The position numbers and the translations under genes were made by a program. Shown in pieces: positions 31,608 to 44,600 of a DNA stretch of 64,000 bases. Numbering within the stretch: position 1 is the stretch's first letter; every line of letters starts with the position of its first letter. Source of the stretch: Mesorhabditis belari (Eukaryota > Nematoda > Chromadorea > Rhabditida > Rhabditidae); NCBI GenBank assembly GCA_958450365.1, contig CAUEEP010000760.1, forward strand, positions 2,092,962 to 2,156,961, in the 5' to 3' direction. The notes under the pieces are model-generated. The model was not told the origin of the DNA. It did not search any database and saw only the letters and a list, made by a program, of their open reading frames with translations.

Positions 31608-32620
31608 CGTCTTCGAAATAAAACGTCTTCGAAAGAGAAATTTCGAAGAAAAAAACGAACCAAAGCAAATCCAAAACGAATCCAAAAGCGAAATTCCAAA
31701 GAATCAAAAAAAACGTTTAAAATCGTTAGCTGACAAAAACAGAGGTAGAATTTCTAACGTTAAAACGTTAAACAAAGCTCAAAACATGCTAAACTTTGGC
31801 TAAAAAAGCTATGCAAGTTAAAGACAAAGAAATCCTTACAAATCGGTGTATAAAATCAAAATCATAATAGACAAATGATCTAGAAATTCGCGATCCGTTT
31901 TTCTTTTCTTAAAATGGGAACTCTCACCCTATTAGCGCCCTTTTCTCACCCTTGAAGGGATTGCCCGTTCCTCCTCTTCGCCTTGCTTTTCCAAATGGTT
32001 TCGGAAGCGCTTTACCCCTTTTTTTTGCAAAGACTCATTCCCTTTTCAACTCCTCTTAAAGGTGAAAGCCTCCAAATCGTGCCCAATTCCCCTAGCTATT
32101 CCCATGCGATCCCCTCCATTCAATGGACTTCACTCGTCCCTTTATTGGCTAAGTGATTCACCAAATTTAGATCTGAAAAGCCAAATTTAGCTGCTGAACA
32201 GTGAAAGCACAAAATATCTATATCACGAAATATCTAAAAATGTAGAGAAAAAACGTTTCTAAATAGCCGGAATACTTGTCGTTTTTGAGGTCAAGATTGC
32301 TCAAACAGTTTTAAGTGGAGGTTTCCCTTTTGATCGAGGAATGAGGAGGGGAAAACGAGATCAAACAATGACAATCTTATGCTTGTTCTTCTCGATTTTT
32401 CTCGTCATTCAATACAATCATTGACTTGAAATAATGGTGGTCGACTTTGGTACATTTGAGAAAGATTTATGACCGGGTTTCCCCGGCTTCTTTTTTAACT
32501 GTCATTCCCGCGCGTTTTTAGCAAGTCTTTTAGGGTTTTATTGGTCGGAAATTTTCAGCTAAATAGTCTGATAAGAATTTTGAGATTTTTGAGAAAAAGA
32601 TTATCTTTAAAAAGCTAAGA
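31608..32620. other. No gene recognised
   Basis: The plus-strand frame to 31,803 (KRLRKRNFEEKNEPKQ) is lysine-rich low-complexity text with no recognised domain. The rest has no feature I can support. Confidence 0.25.
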
Positions 32621-32623
32621 ATG

Positions 32624-32698
32624 TATCAATAAGTCATTTTTGTAAGTGTTTAAATGCCTAGACAGTTTAGACGCGACAAATTTTTGCCTTATATTCTA
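32624..32698 (+). repeat. 75-bp direct repeat flanking mariner 1 (left)
   Basis: Identical to 33,657-33,731 except one base (GCC versus GAC). It ends with TA exactly where the mariner terminal repeat begins. Confidence 0.9.
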
Positions 32699-33656
32699 TT
32701 AGGTGTGTGAAAAAGTAATCCACGTTTTTTATTTTTATCTGATGACCAAATAAGACGCTGTCTTCTCGAAAACCCTCGTTCAACCTCTTCAAAAATAGGC
32801 CTTACATTAAATTGTGATGGGTCAACCGTAAGGAAACGCTTGAATGCCATGAATTTTATCAAAAAGTTGGACAAATGGATACCGCATGAATTGAGCGAAG
32901 AAAACAAAACGATGCGCCTTACAATCGCCAATTCTTTGATTAGTAAACATCAACTTGAGCCATTTATTGATCGAATTGTTACTTGTGATGAAAAATGGGT
33001 TGATTACGATAATTCTAGAAGGTCTGGACAGTGGGTGGAACGTGGTAAACCTGCTGGGACAATGCCCAAAAAAAGCCTCCATCCTAAAAAAAATTTTAAT
33101 GACAGTTTGGTGGACTGCACGTGGTATTATGCACATAGACTATTTACCACGTGGCCAAACGATTAATTCGAATGTCTATTGTGCCGAGATTGATGCAGTC
33201 CAACAAAAACTCACTGAGAGACGCGCATCATTGGTAAATAGGAAAGGTGTCCTGTTGCTCCATGATAACGCCCGACCACATGTCTCTTTACAGACTCGAC
33301 AAAAAATCCAGAGTGTTGGATGGGAGATTTTACCACATCCACCTTATAGTCCAGACCTTTCTCCATCTGATTATTATTTATTTTTGTCTCTGTCTAACTT
33401 TTTGGCCAATAAATTGGTTAATATTAGCCAATAAACGATTCAATTCCGAAGAAGATGTCAAAACCGAGGTTGATCTTTTCTTCGCCTCTAAGGATCAAGA
33501 TTTTTATTATCGTGGAATGTCTTTACTTGTAGAACGTTGGCAAAAGGTTGTTCTTTCGAATGGTGATTACTTCGTTGAATAAAAATTATTTTAACGAAAC
33601 TTATGGTCTTTTATTTTTAAACGTTAAAAATGTGGATCACTTTTTCACACACCTAA
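32699..33656 (+). mobile_element. Mariner element 1, internally deleted and frameshifted
   Basis: Inverted ends TTAGGTGTGTGAAAAAGT and ACTTTTTCACACACCTAA, with TA on both sides. It is about 958 bp, against the usual 1.3 kb of mariners: the N-terminal third of the transposase is deleted. The remaining frames encode mariner catalytic motifs (see the pseudogene entry). It lies between two 75-bp direct repeats. Confidence 0.9.
32840..33582 (+). pseudogene. Mariner transposase (D,D34D type), truncated and frameshifted
   Basis: Reads KLDKWIPHELSEENK, then VTCDEKWVDYDN (first catalytic Asp). After a frameshift near 33,085-33,100 it continues VLLLHDNARPH (second Asp) and PPYSPDLSPSDYYLF (third Asp). 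A stop at about 33,434 precedes the C-terminal VERWQKVVLSNGDYFVE, recovered in another frame. All three catalytic residues survive, but the DNA-binding N-terminus is gone. Confidence 0.9.
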
Positions 33657-33731
33657 TATCAATAAGTCATTTTTGTAAGTGTTTAAATGCCTAGACAGTT
33701 TAGACGCGACAAATTTTTGACTTATATTCTA
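33657..33731 (+). repeat. 75-bp direct repeat flanking mariner 1 (right)
   Basis: Second copy of 32,624-32,698. Both start TATCAATAAGTCATTTTTG and end TTATATTCTA. Confidence 0.9.
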
Positions 33732-35631
33732 ATAAACTTGAAATCTTATAAATTAAAGATCTTATAATCTTAAAATCTTGTAATCTTAAAATCTTATAAT
33801 TTTTCAATGTATCTTTTTTTGAGTAATAAATTCTACCAAAAATTTTCATCAAAAGAAATCTTTCAAAAATTTCCCTCATCGTTCCACTTCAATGCCCTAT
33901 AAAAAGGTGAAAAATTTGAGAGATTCTGATAGAAAATGTGTAAAAATAATTGGAAAACATGTGTTTTGGCAGTCGTAAAATGAAAAGAAATGAAAAGTTT
34001 CCTCTTTTTCAACAAAAGAACAAGCATTGCTCTCGTTCTTTTCTTCATACTTTGATCTAACAAGATCCATGGGGAATCGCAATGATTAAATTGCAAGAGA
34101 AATTGCAATTTAATTGAGAATTGCACAAGACGCAAAGTGTTTGTTTTAGGAATAGGATTTGACAAATTTAAGCATTAAACATTATAAAATAAACTGAAGC
34201 CTTGAATGCTTAAAGATTGAAGCCTTGGATGCTTAAAGATAAAGATTGAGATCATAAACGTCTAACCCACGTTTAAAAAAGATATCAAAATACGGAAACG
34301 ATGATAGGTCATAAACGGGGCGACAGTTGGTGCAAAGGGAGAGTAAATTCCTCGTTTCGAGTTGATGAAACGATGAAAGATGTAAACGAGTTGGGAAAAT
34401 GGTCATTTCGAGTGCCATTTGGTGGTCACTTGCTGTTTGGAGTGCAGTGGAAAAGATTCTAATCTAAAAATATTGTAAAAGTGTTTAGCTTTGATTGAGA
34501 GCTTGAATGTTTAGCTTTGATTGAGAGCTGCGATTGATTCCAGGATAATTTAGTGAAATTAGAAAAGAAGCAAGAATATTAGAAAAGAAGACTGCTTTTG
34601 CTTTTGCTTTTGCTGCTGCTTTTGACCTCTAGATTTTCTGGGATTTATTTGAAAGCAGTTGCTTTGCTAAAATTTGCATTAACCTTGAAAATTACTATTT
34701 AGAAATACTGCGAAAATAACCTCAAATGATGAAGGAAAAGTTTGAATTTCCATTTATAGAAATTTCCATATAATTATATAAATAAAGTAATTCTACTTTC
34801 AAAGTATCCCCTAAGCTCTAGTTGATATCTTTTAATTTTATGGAAAAATTCAAACAAATGGGGCAGCTATGAAAGCTACAAAGTCCCCCTTTTTCTGCGT
34901 AGATTTTCCGTAGCTGCCTTTTTTTTCAAATTCCCCACGAAACTAGAAGATATTCAGCCGAGTGGGCAAGGGAGACACTTTGAAAGTTAAACGGTAGTAG
35001 CCTTTTTGAAGTGCAAGCTTTAGAAAGTCTGTTTGATGCTTGCTGATGCTTGCTGATGCTGCTTGCTGATGCTGCTTGCTGATGCTTGCTGATGTTGCTT
35101 GCTGATGCTTGTACGTCGAGATATAAAGCAAAGGGCAATCCTACGTCATATTTGTTCAATCTCTATACAAAAATGACGTCGTTTTGCCCTTTGCTCTTTG
35201 CTTAATCACGAAGAACACACTCTAGTTGTGATTAAAAATACTGTAACTTTGCTACAAGTACAAATACAATTGTTAAGTTCTTAGACCTATCGAGAAGCAT
35301 GAGTATTGAGTATCTAAGCCGTTATCGAGTCATGAGTCTTACAAAAGTCTTAACTTTACGAGAACTTCATTGATATATTGATATTGATACTTCGTTTGAC
35401 TATATGAATCATTTAAACAGTTTTTCTCGCGTCTCAGGTTCGACTTTAGTTTTTTTCTTTTGTCAATTTGCCCAATGGATGAAATGAATGCCCATTGACC
35501 AGACGTTTCAAAAAGAGCAAAAGAAAGAAAGCGATTGTTTAGAAAATTTCACATGCTCTCTTTTTCCTCAATTTTGCCCAGAAATTGACCCTTCCCTCTT
35601 TCTTTCTTCACTCAGCTGTGCTCTCATTCCG
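33732..35631. other. Upstream region of the phosphoesterase gene; short arrays only
   Basis: Holds (ATCTTATAATCTTAAA)-like repeats near 33,745-33,800 and a TGCTGATGCT/TGCTTGCTGATGC array at 35,028-35,110. AATCACGAAGAACACACTC at about 35,201 is shared with 16,655. The promoter of the plus-strand phosphoesterase gene should be near 35,400-35,630, but no core element is clear. Confidence 0.3.
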
Positions 35632-38600
35632 ATGATTTCCGTTTTCCCGCTATTTTTTACGATCCTCATTGTATTGCCATGGCTACAAGCTAAAATCCTA
35701 CCAGGTTTAACCAAAAATAAGATGAAAAAATGAACCAAACATTTCTAAGTGCTAATTTCAGAAGATGAGTCATACCCGAAAAAAGATGAGCTTACTTTAT
35801 TGCTTATGGGTGATCCACAGTATCATTTCAAATGTGAGACAACGAATGTTGAATGTAAAACGGCTAGCAGATACTGTAGAATGTTGAATCGATTGGATAT
35901 TGTAAGTCATAAGAAAACAATAAAAAAAAGAGGATTGTGAAGTACAGTCGACTCTCTCTTTAACGACTCTTTAACGGAACTCTATATAGCGGAAAACTCT
36001 ATATAATGGAGTGGAATTTTGGTCCCGGCCGAGGCTAAGCTACAGTACTGGACAATGAAATATCATACTTGAAAAACGATAGTCACTTTCGCGCGCGCTG
36101 AAATGCGTCAAAAAATACGGTATTTCTAAATATTAATATTACCATTGTGTAGCCCTTGAAAAGAGCTTTCAGAAAATGTATAACACTAATAGTTTAAACT
36201 CAAAGGCAAGGGAGTTACAGGCGCGCGAACGTGACGATCCTTTTTTTCAAATATGATATTTAATTGTCCAGTACTGTATATATTGGATTGATGGAAAAGT
36301 CTTTTCCGATTTTTTGGGAGAGTGCCTTAAATTTGTCCAATTTTGACATTTTATAGCTCATCCTAAAGCTGAATTCAAGACGGATCGATTGGTAAAAACC
36401 GTTTTGAGATATCTCTTTTCTAAAAGTTTTTACAGCTATTTTAGTAAAGGCCGGCAGAGCCAAAAAAAGGGCTGTTTTCACGTTTCGTTAGTTTTCCGTG
36501 CAGAAACCTAGGCTAAAAACATGTGTTTCGTGATCAGCGTCAAAAATAACCCCTAGACACGCATTTTCTTTTAGAAAAGAGATATCTCAAAATGGTTTTT
36601 ACCAATCGATCCGTCTTGAATTCAGCTTTAGGATGAGCTATAAAACGTCAAAACTGGACAAATTTAAGGTAATTTAAGGTACAAATTTAAGGTAAGTGAA
36701 GGTAATTTAAGGCACTCTATATAACGGAAAGCTCTATATAACGTAAAACGATTTTTGTTCCCTTCCGTTATAGAGAGAGTCGACTGTAACTCTAAAATTT
36801 AGAACCTTCGACCCGTTTATCCGTACAATGAAACATGGAGAAAGGGAAGAGATGATTGCACAAAAATCGAAAGCCGATTTGCAAATCGAGTGCAAAGAAT
36901 TGCTATGGAGAAATTAATCAAAGGTCAGTCAAAAAAAATAAAATTGGAGCTTTCTGGGATGCCGAGAAAATGCTAATTTCACATCTGCGGCTTGATTTCT
37001 TGAGGCGTGGGATATGGGGGGCAAAAGGCAGTCTAACTCTCTTACTTTAAGGTTTATTATTAGGTTGAGTTATTATGTGTTGGTATGCTATCTTTATTAA
37101 TCGTTTTAGAAGCGGTGAATCGACCAAAATACAAACGGTTTATTGGTTTTTTTTATTGAAAAGCCCTATCTTTTTTCTACAAAATAAAAAGAAATAATGA
37201 GTAAGGGATGTCCAACACATAGTACTCAACCTAATACACGGATAAATGGACAATAAAGTGTTTCCAAAAATGTTTCAAAGTTTGAGTTTAGAATTCCCAT
37301 ACGAACCAGCGGCTCTAATCATCGATGGAGATCTCACCGATTTTGGGCACATGTATCAGTTCAACGAGTTTATGGTAAACTCAATGAAATCTACTAAATT
37401 ATAGTTTTAAAAAATTGTTTGTCTGTTGGTTTGTCTGTTTGTCTGTCTGTCTGTCGGCTTGTGTGTGTCTGTTACTAGACTTGTAACGAAAACATCTGTC
37501 GATCCTTTTTTGCCGTTGGCAATCTAAGGGTTTTTGTGTTTCTCTCAGCAACAACCCTTCGATTTTGACTATTTTGACTATCATTTGATGCAGAACGAAA
37601 TTGCGCGTCATGATACCAAAATCAACTCAAAATGTAATATCCATGCAAAGTTGTTGGCTAAAAACCTAAACTCCGCCTATTATGGGCGGGACTTAACCTT
37701 TTCCTCATATCCTTACATGGATATTACATTTTGAGTTGATTTTGGTATCATTCGATGCGCCATTTTATTCTGCATTGAATGATAGTCAAAATAGTCAAAA
37801 TCGAAGGGTCGATGCTAATAAAAACACGGAAAACCTTCATTTGTCAACGGCAAAAAAAGGACCGATAGATGTTTTCCTTACAAGTTTATCGATTATCACG
37901 TTTTTGCTTCACTAGTTGCGTTTTGTAGAGAGTAAAGCATGGAACTAGGGGTAATCGATCGAGAAGAAGACGGAGGAGTGGTTAGATTTTTAAAATTCTT
38001 ACGTTTTTGATATCAAATATGCAAATTCGTGAAGAATGAATGAACTGAGCGGAGTTTTGGCAAGAGTAAAAGGACAGTTTTCATTTCTAAATGGTAGTTA
38101 AAAGGTTAATGCAAATTTTAGCAAAGCAGCTGCTTTCAAATAAATGTCATAAAATCTAGAGCTCAAAAGCAAGTCTTCAACTGATAAAATAGATAAAAAA
38201 CAAGCATTTAAGTGTTTCAAATAATTTGATCAGGTAGTAGGAATCTTCTGAAAATAGTTTAGAAGTAAAATAGTTTAGAAGTAAAATAGTTTAGAATTAA
38301 AATAGTTTAGAAGTAAAATAGTTTAGAAGTAAAATAGTTTAGAATATACGTTCCTAGGTATAAACGGATGTGGACTAGAATTTGGGTTAAGTTAAAAAGA
38401 GTGGATCCCTTTTTGATATCCCGCCATCTCTAACACACCGACAACCCAACTCAACTCCTCCAACGTATTAGGGGGGAGTCCCTGTGAAATGACCGACCTG
38501 TACTGCAGTTGCATAGACCCGGAAGATACGTATCTTTATTTACAGTAATACAATAAGATGAATAGATTACAAATGAGTGTAAGGGGAAGGGGGGCTCCAA

Positions 38601-41600
38601 ATGAGAGTCTCATTTGTCCTCCTAGGCAATCCTAAGGACCGCCCCTTCTCGGCAATAAAAGGGATAAGCACAGGGGAGGACACATTTGCATAAGAATAGA
38701 CAAATCATTCAATAATAACAATAGTAACTAAAATATCAGTTTGGCTCGGAGCTGACAAGAAGTAAAATAGTAAAATAGAACTTCTAGCTCTGGACCGAAT
38801 AAGGAACCTTTTAAATTTTATGAACTGCTAAAGGACTTATAAAAAGATTATAGTTATAGTTTGGGTGTGCAATGAAAATGACTCTGAAATGACCGTGAAC
38901 CGACTCGCCATACAATTAGCTTTCTCTCCACAAAAAAAGCCGCATCTTTTCCCCAATAAAAGAGCTCACTAAGGGACTGCGGGATGAAATCCGTCAAAAT
39001 GCGCATAAAGGATAAAAAGCCGCTCATCCAGTGACCTTCATTCCCATAGTTGAGATTCGAGGTCCCCAATCGAAAAAGAGAACCCCCATTTGTCACCCTT
39101 TTCTCGTTTTTCTTGCGCCGAATGGGGTGGATTTCTGCGTAAATCAAATGCTCAATCTCTCAAAGAAATCTCGGCTTTTTTTTTCGGTGGGAAATCCCTG
39201 GGAATTGGCAACATCAGTCGGGAATATTGAAAATGGGAAAATTGTCATAAGAGTTGGTGATCTTTACTAGGGAAAGTCGTCAACTTAAGGTGGAATTTCA
39301 AAATGAGAACGAAATGAAAACAGAACGAGAAAAATTCAAAACGAGACCCTATCTTGTTCCGTTTTTCACAGGCTTTCTGAATCCGCTTTTAGTTTTTGAA
39401 ATGGCTTGTAAACGCAAGGAATTTGGCTTTAAACTTTTAGCTATAAGCTCCTTTAGCTCCTTTGTAAGACTTGCTCGCTTGCCTCAAAAATATGTCCCTA
39501 TTTCCTATCACAAGGTGACAATAAATAACAGAGACAAACTTTTTAGCTCATAAAAACATAATGAAAAGATAAAACTTTAAACTAACTTCTAGAAAGTAAA
39601 ATAGAACTTCTAGACCAAAAAAGGGCACTTTTTGAAAACCCCACTTTCACAAGAGTTCGGTTTTGACTATATAATGGAAAATGAGCGCCCTAAAATATCA
39701 TTTAAAATAATTAAGAGTTGGGATCATTTCATGGGAAAACTTTGTTTCTACAATAATTTTTCTTTTTTGTGAAAAAGCCGGTTTTTTGACAATTTTGAGG
39801 CTTTTGAACTTACGCTCTATCTAAATTTCTGTAAATGCATTTCCGTCGGACTTTTTTTAATGAATTGATATATAGTTATCCTTTTTTTTAAATCTTCAAT
39901 TTTGGAAAGCTAACTCTATTTTGATGACACTAAGCTTGTCCCTAAAGTGACTCGATTCCTTTTTTGGTCACTCGCATTTCGCCCTCGAGATTTCTTCAAT
40001 GGTTCGATCAATTGAAACACGTTTTAGCCTATTTTGTAGAGGAGATTTACAACTTTCAAATAGTTTATAACATTCATCGATATCAGGTTTCTATCGTTGG
40101 AAATTTATGAAAATGTTGAAATCCGCATTTCTTATGCATGTACCTAATATATAAACTAACAATTGACTTACATCTTTTCTTGAGAGCTCTTGCTGTTCTG
40201 CGAAGAAAAAGACCCATTTCGATGCTTCAAGAAATTCGATTGATCGGCCACTAAAGAACGATGACTTGGCTTAGAAAAATAGACAAGTTTTCAGTTCATA
40301 AAGCTTAGATTCTAGTTTGAGTAATTTAAGCTCACTTTTTGTTATCAAAGCTGACAAAATGGTCTTGTTTCCGCGTACAGTTGAGGCAGTCAATGGAGAC
40401 ACACAACCAATGCTAAAATTGACGGTTATAAATCTTTTTCTACAGGATTTCAGAAGATACCGAGAAACAAGTTGATACCAACAATCATTTTCCAACAAGG
40501 AAAAAAATGGTTATAGTAAATTCAAATCATATTTCAGCATATGATTTAGGTTTTTTTTGTAGTTGCATTTGAAATCGCTTTTGATTTTGCTTTTGTTCAC
40601 TTCTGGAACTTGTAAACCCAATTTTTTTAATAAAAAAATCCTTTGAATTAGATCCTTTGAAGAAAAAGAATATGAAATTAATTGGAAATCCTCTATACAA
40701 ATTCTTTACTTGTAAATCGCAGAAATCTTCTTTTGATTTCAATTAAGCTGATGCTTCTAAGTTAAATGATTGTAAATTTTTGATTTAACAAGTATTTTTA
40801 GTTCTTTCATTTAGTCTGGATGGATGACCAGTTTCCCGATTCCAATTCTACCCGGTCTTGGCAATCACGACTGTGATAACAATGTTGATGATTGTGTTTT
40901 TAACTTCTGTGCTCATACAATGATGAATTGGTTAGATAAAGCAAAAATCAAATCTATTAGGGACTTGCAAAAGAAAGAAGCTGCGGATTATAACCAACAT
41001 TTGAACAGCCCAAAATTCAATAAGAAAACAACTTTATTCCAAAAGATATTTGTCAATATTATCAACTATGTTCTTACATTTTTTGCGTAGACTTCGGATG
41101 TCTGATTCGAAAAATTCGGGGTCCCGCGACACAAAGTAGTCTTGCACCCAAATTTTGACTTCTTTAAGATTGTTAAACTTTAGATTTGCAAGAGAGTGTT
41201 GCATAGACAGGAACAGATGGTAATCTGAGGGAGCAACATCAGGGGAATAGGGCGGTTGAGGCACAAGTTTCCAGTCTAATTCTTTCCAGCCATTACAAGT
41301 GGTAATCTGAGGGAGAATAGGGCGGTTGAGGCACAAGTTTCCAGCCTAATTCTTCTATGGTATTTTGAGCCAAGTTTGATGTGTGTACCCGGAAATTGTG
41401 AGCGAGTAAATGGATTTTCCTTGGATTAACACCTCTTTCTCGTAGAATTTCATCAACTTTCTTCAGCTGTTCGGCGTAGATTTGAGAAGTTATAGTTTTT
41501 GAAGATTTTCGTAATTCAAAATAAACGATTCCTTTCATATTCCAAAAGACCGACAGCATAACTTTCTTTCCGTGAAGTTCTGGATGTGATGTCGGAATCG

Positions 41601-44600
41601 GCCTTTCTCCTTTGCTCAACCATTGTCTTTTGCGTGTTGAATTATTGAAATATATCCACTTTTCGTCCATCGTCAACATGCTTTCAAAAAAAGCACTGCG
41701 CGTAGCCTTTTTCAATAAAATCCGAGACAATAAAACTTGATTGGCTTTGTTTTCAGGGGACAATTCAGGTGGGACCCATTGGCCACAATGATTCCTTGTT
41801 CCAATAAGCGCAAGGTGTCGAGAAATTGTGCTCGAATCACATTTAAAGTATTCGGCTAATTCGGACAAAGTTTGAGTTGGATCCAACTCGACAATCTCCA
41901 GCAACTCCGCGCTATCGAAGACAACTGGACAATATCCATGAGGCTCGTCTTCCAAGCTGTCATCCCCTTCACGAAAACGTCGAAACCATTCCTGGCAAGT
42001 CCTTTCACTCAAAATGTTTTCTCCGAATGCTTCACAAAGGTTCCGGTGCGACTTCGATGCTGATTTCTTCATTTTGAAGTCCTGAAGACACGCCCGCAAC
42101 ACGAGTTTTTGATCCGTCATCTTGGACCTAAGATTATGTAATATTTAATGATAGCAATAGTTGTGAAAACAATTAAAATGAATAAGCAATAATAATACAA
42201 TATAGTGCAATTTAAACCGGACCATCATACTTTCAAATAAAAAAAAACTTTGGTCCTCGGAAGTAATCCGTAGCTTCTTTTGCAAGTACCTAATATTAGC
42301 AAATCTATTAGCAAATCAAAAAGATATTAGGTTTTGTGAATACGCTAGCAATCAAAGTCTTCAACTTGATTATGTGAGAACAGCTCAAAACACTTTCGAT
42401 ATTAAATATGAGGGATCATTTGCTTATTCGACGAGAGTTTGTGCAGTGACTGGTTTGTTTAAAAGCTAAAAAAAGTATTTAAACGTTTTTAAACGATTTA
42501 GTAAATTGTTGAATACGCTTTAGGCAAGAATTGCGCCAATATTATTCAGCTCAACAATGCACTTGACTATGAAAGAAGCTTTACGTCAGTGATGATCGAG
42601 TGGAAAGTTGTTCGTTTATAAAATCATTTTAAGAGTATTCAGTTATTATCAACAATTGAATGGCTGAAGAAACGGTTGAATTTGTTGGCGGATTCCAATC
42701 TTCCAATACTCATAAATGTTCATCAAAATGAAGGAGTTCGCGGTGAAAAGATGAAAGAGTTGCTCAGTGATTGGTGAGTTATCTTAAAATTTGCTCAAAC
42801 ATATCGATATCTCAATCTCAATACAAGAAAAACGGTAAGTAAATAAGGCAAAGTTGTTGCCATGGAAGAGTTTAAAAGATATCAGTCTTGGAAAACGGAT
42901 AAAGAGATGTATTGGGTTGGTGAATTGAAAACCAAATTTAGAGAGTTAGGGAACCAAATATAAAGAGATAAGGAACCTAATTTGTTGAGATAAGGAACCG
43001 AATTTAGAGAGATCCAACCAAATTGAGAGAGAAAAGGACCCAGATTTAAAGAACTAAGGAACGAAATTTAGAGAGTTAAGGAAGAAATCTAGAGAGATAA
43101 GGAACCAAGTTTGTTGGGATAAGGAGCCAAATCTAGAGAGATAAGGAGCCAAATCTAGAGAGATAAGGAACCAAATTTCTTGAGATAAGGAACCTAATTT
43201 GTTGAGGCTATTGTCATATGTCACAGTTTGAGCACTTTCTTTAAAAGAAACCCATTTTGGTGTCAATGGAAAAGTTATAGAGAAACTTAACAATTGACAA
43301 AACTTGCATTTTAAGCGAAACTACTAAGTGTATCTTTTTGGAAATTTGGATATAAGCCTAATTTTTGATTCTCTACAACTTTTCTATTGACACCAAAATG
43401 GGTTTCTTTTGAAGAAAGTGCTCAAATGCTCAAACTTGGACATCTCCAGTCCTCCATTTTTGAGTCTCACACTTGTCTCACACAGAAACCAAAATCCTAC
43501 CAAAGAGGAATCCGCAAATTGCCTGTAAAATGGGCAGAAGTCGTCAATAATAATGGAAATTATTTGGAATGAATTGATGGTTTTATGTTCAATAAATTTT
43601 ATTTCAAAGTCCCCCAGTTTTCAATTCACCAACCCAATAGTTAAAACAGTAAAGAAAACGTTCAAAGCAACGCCATTAATTCTTTCACAATCCAAAAACC
43701 AAACCGGTTTAAATTTTATACGAAAAAATTCCTTACGTTCTTGGCTACATGATGGGTAAAACAGTTTTTTAAAAAGCTAATATTGAATAGATAAAATTAA
43801 CTCAAAATGTGTGTCGAGTGATATTCAGATGGTTAACTGAATATCTTTAGCGCTCTTTTTAGCCATTAAATATTACCTTTTTAAAAAACGGTTTCACTCA
43901 TCGTGTAGCCAAGAACGCAAGGAATTTTTTTGATATAAAACCTGAATTGGCTTGGCTTTTTGGATTGTGAGAAATTTGAAGTTGTTTTGAATGTTTTAAC
44001 GGCTGTTTTAACTACATCTTCGAATCAATGCATACCGTAGTGAGATAAATGACTAGGATTTATAGTATCTTTATATTTTCAAAGTTAAACAGTCGATACT
44101 TAGTCTTTATCAAACTAAATTTGCAGGATCTACTCTCAAAGAAATCTCCCGAAACCGCCAAGAGTCGCAGTCTTCTTCGCGCACATGCATCAGTTACATC
44201 AAGTGAAAATTCAGTGTCTCCATGGGATCCCCGTTCCATTCGTTTACGTAGGAAGTGTACCAAACAACAGGTTTGATATGAAGAATTATTTAAGGAGTGG
44301 GGCTTAATTTGTTTGCAGATCAAGTTGCGTTCAAGGTTTTGAAAGGTAGAACAGGGTGGCCCACGCTGCACTTCAGAGGGCCTAGATTGGCCCAAACTTG
44401 ATCAATCGTTCTGATTTTTCTGGAGGTAAATTTTAAGTATATCTCCTAAACCAGTGCCCATTATCTAATCGATTCAAGCTTTCAACTTTTTTAAATAGCC
44501 TTCCAAAGTTGAGAGCCGAGCATCGAGACGCTACTCTTTTAGGGGATCATTTATAGGATGAAAGTTTCATTTTTTGATAAAAGGTCTTTAAAATTTTCAT

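Noticed and set aside
31543..31803. Lysine-rich 86-codon plus-strand frame
   Set aside because: It starts inside a dispersed 185-bp repeat, is low in complexity and lacks splice or domain support.
38461..38530. Possible tRNA or structured RNA near CCTGTGAAATGACC
   Set aside because: No A-box/B-box pair or cloverleaf could be drawn.
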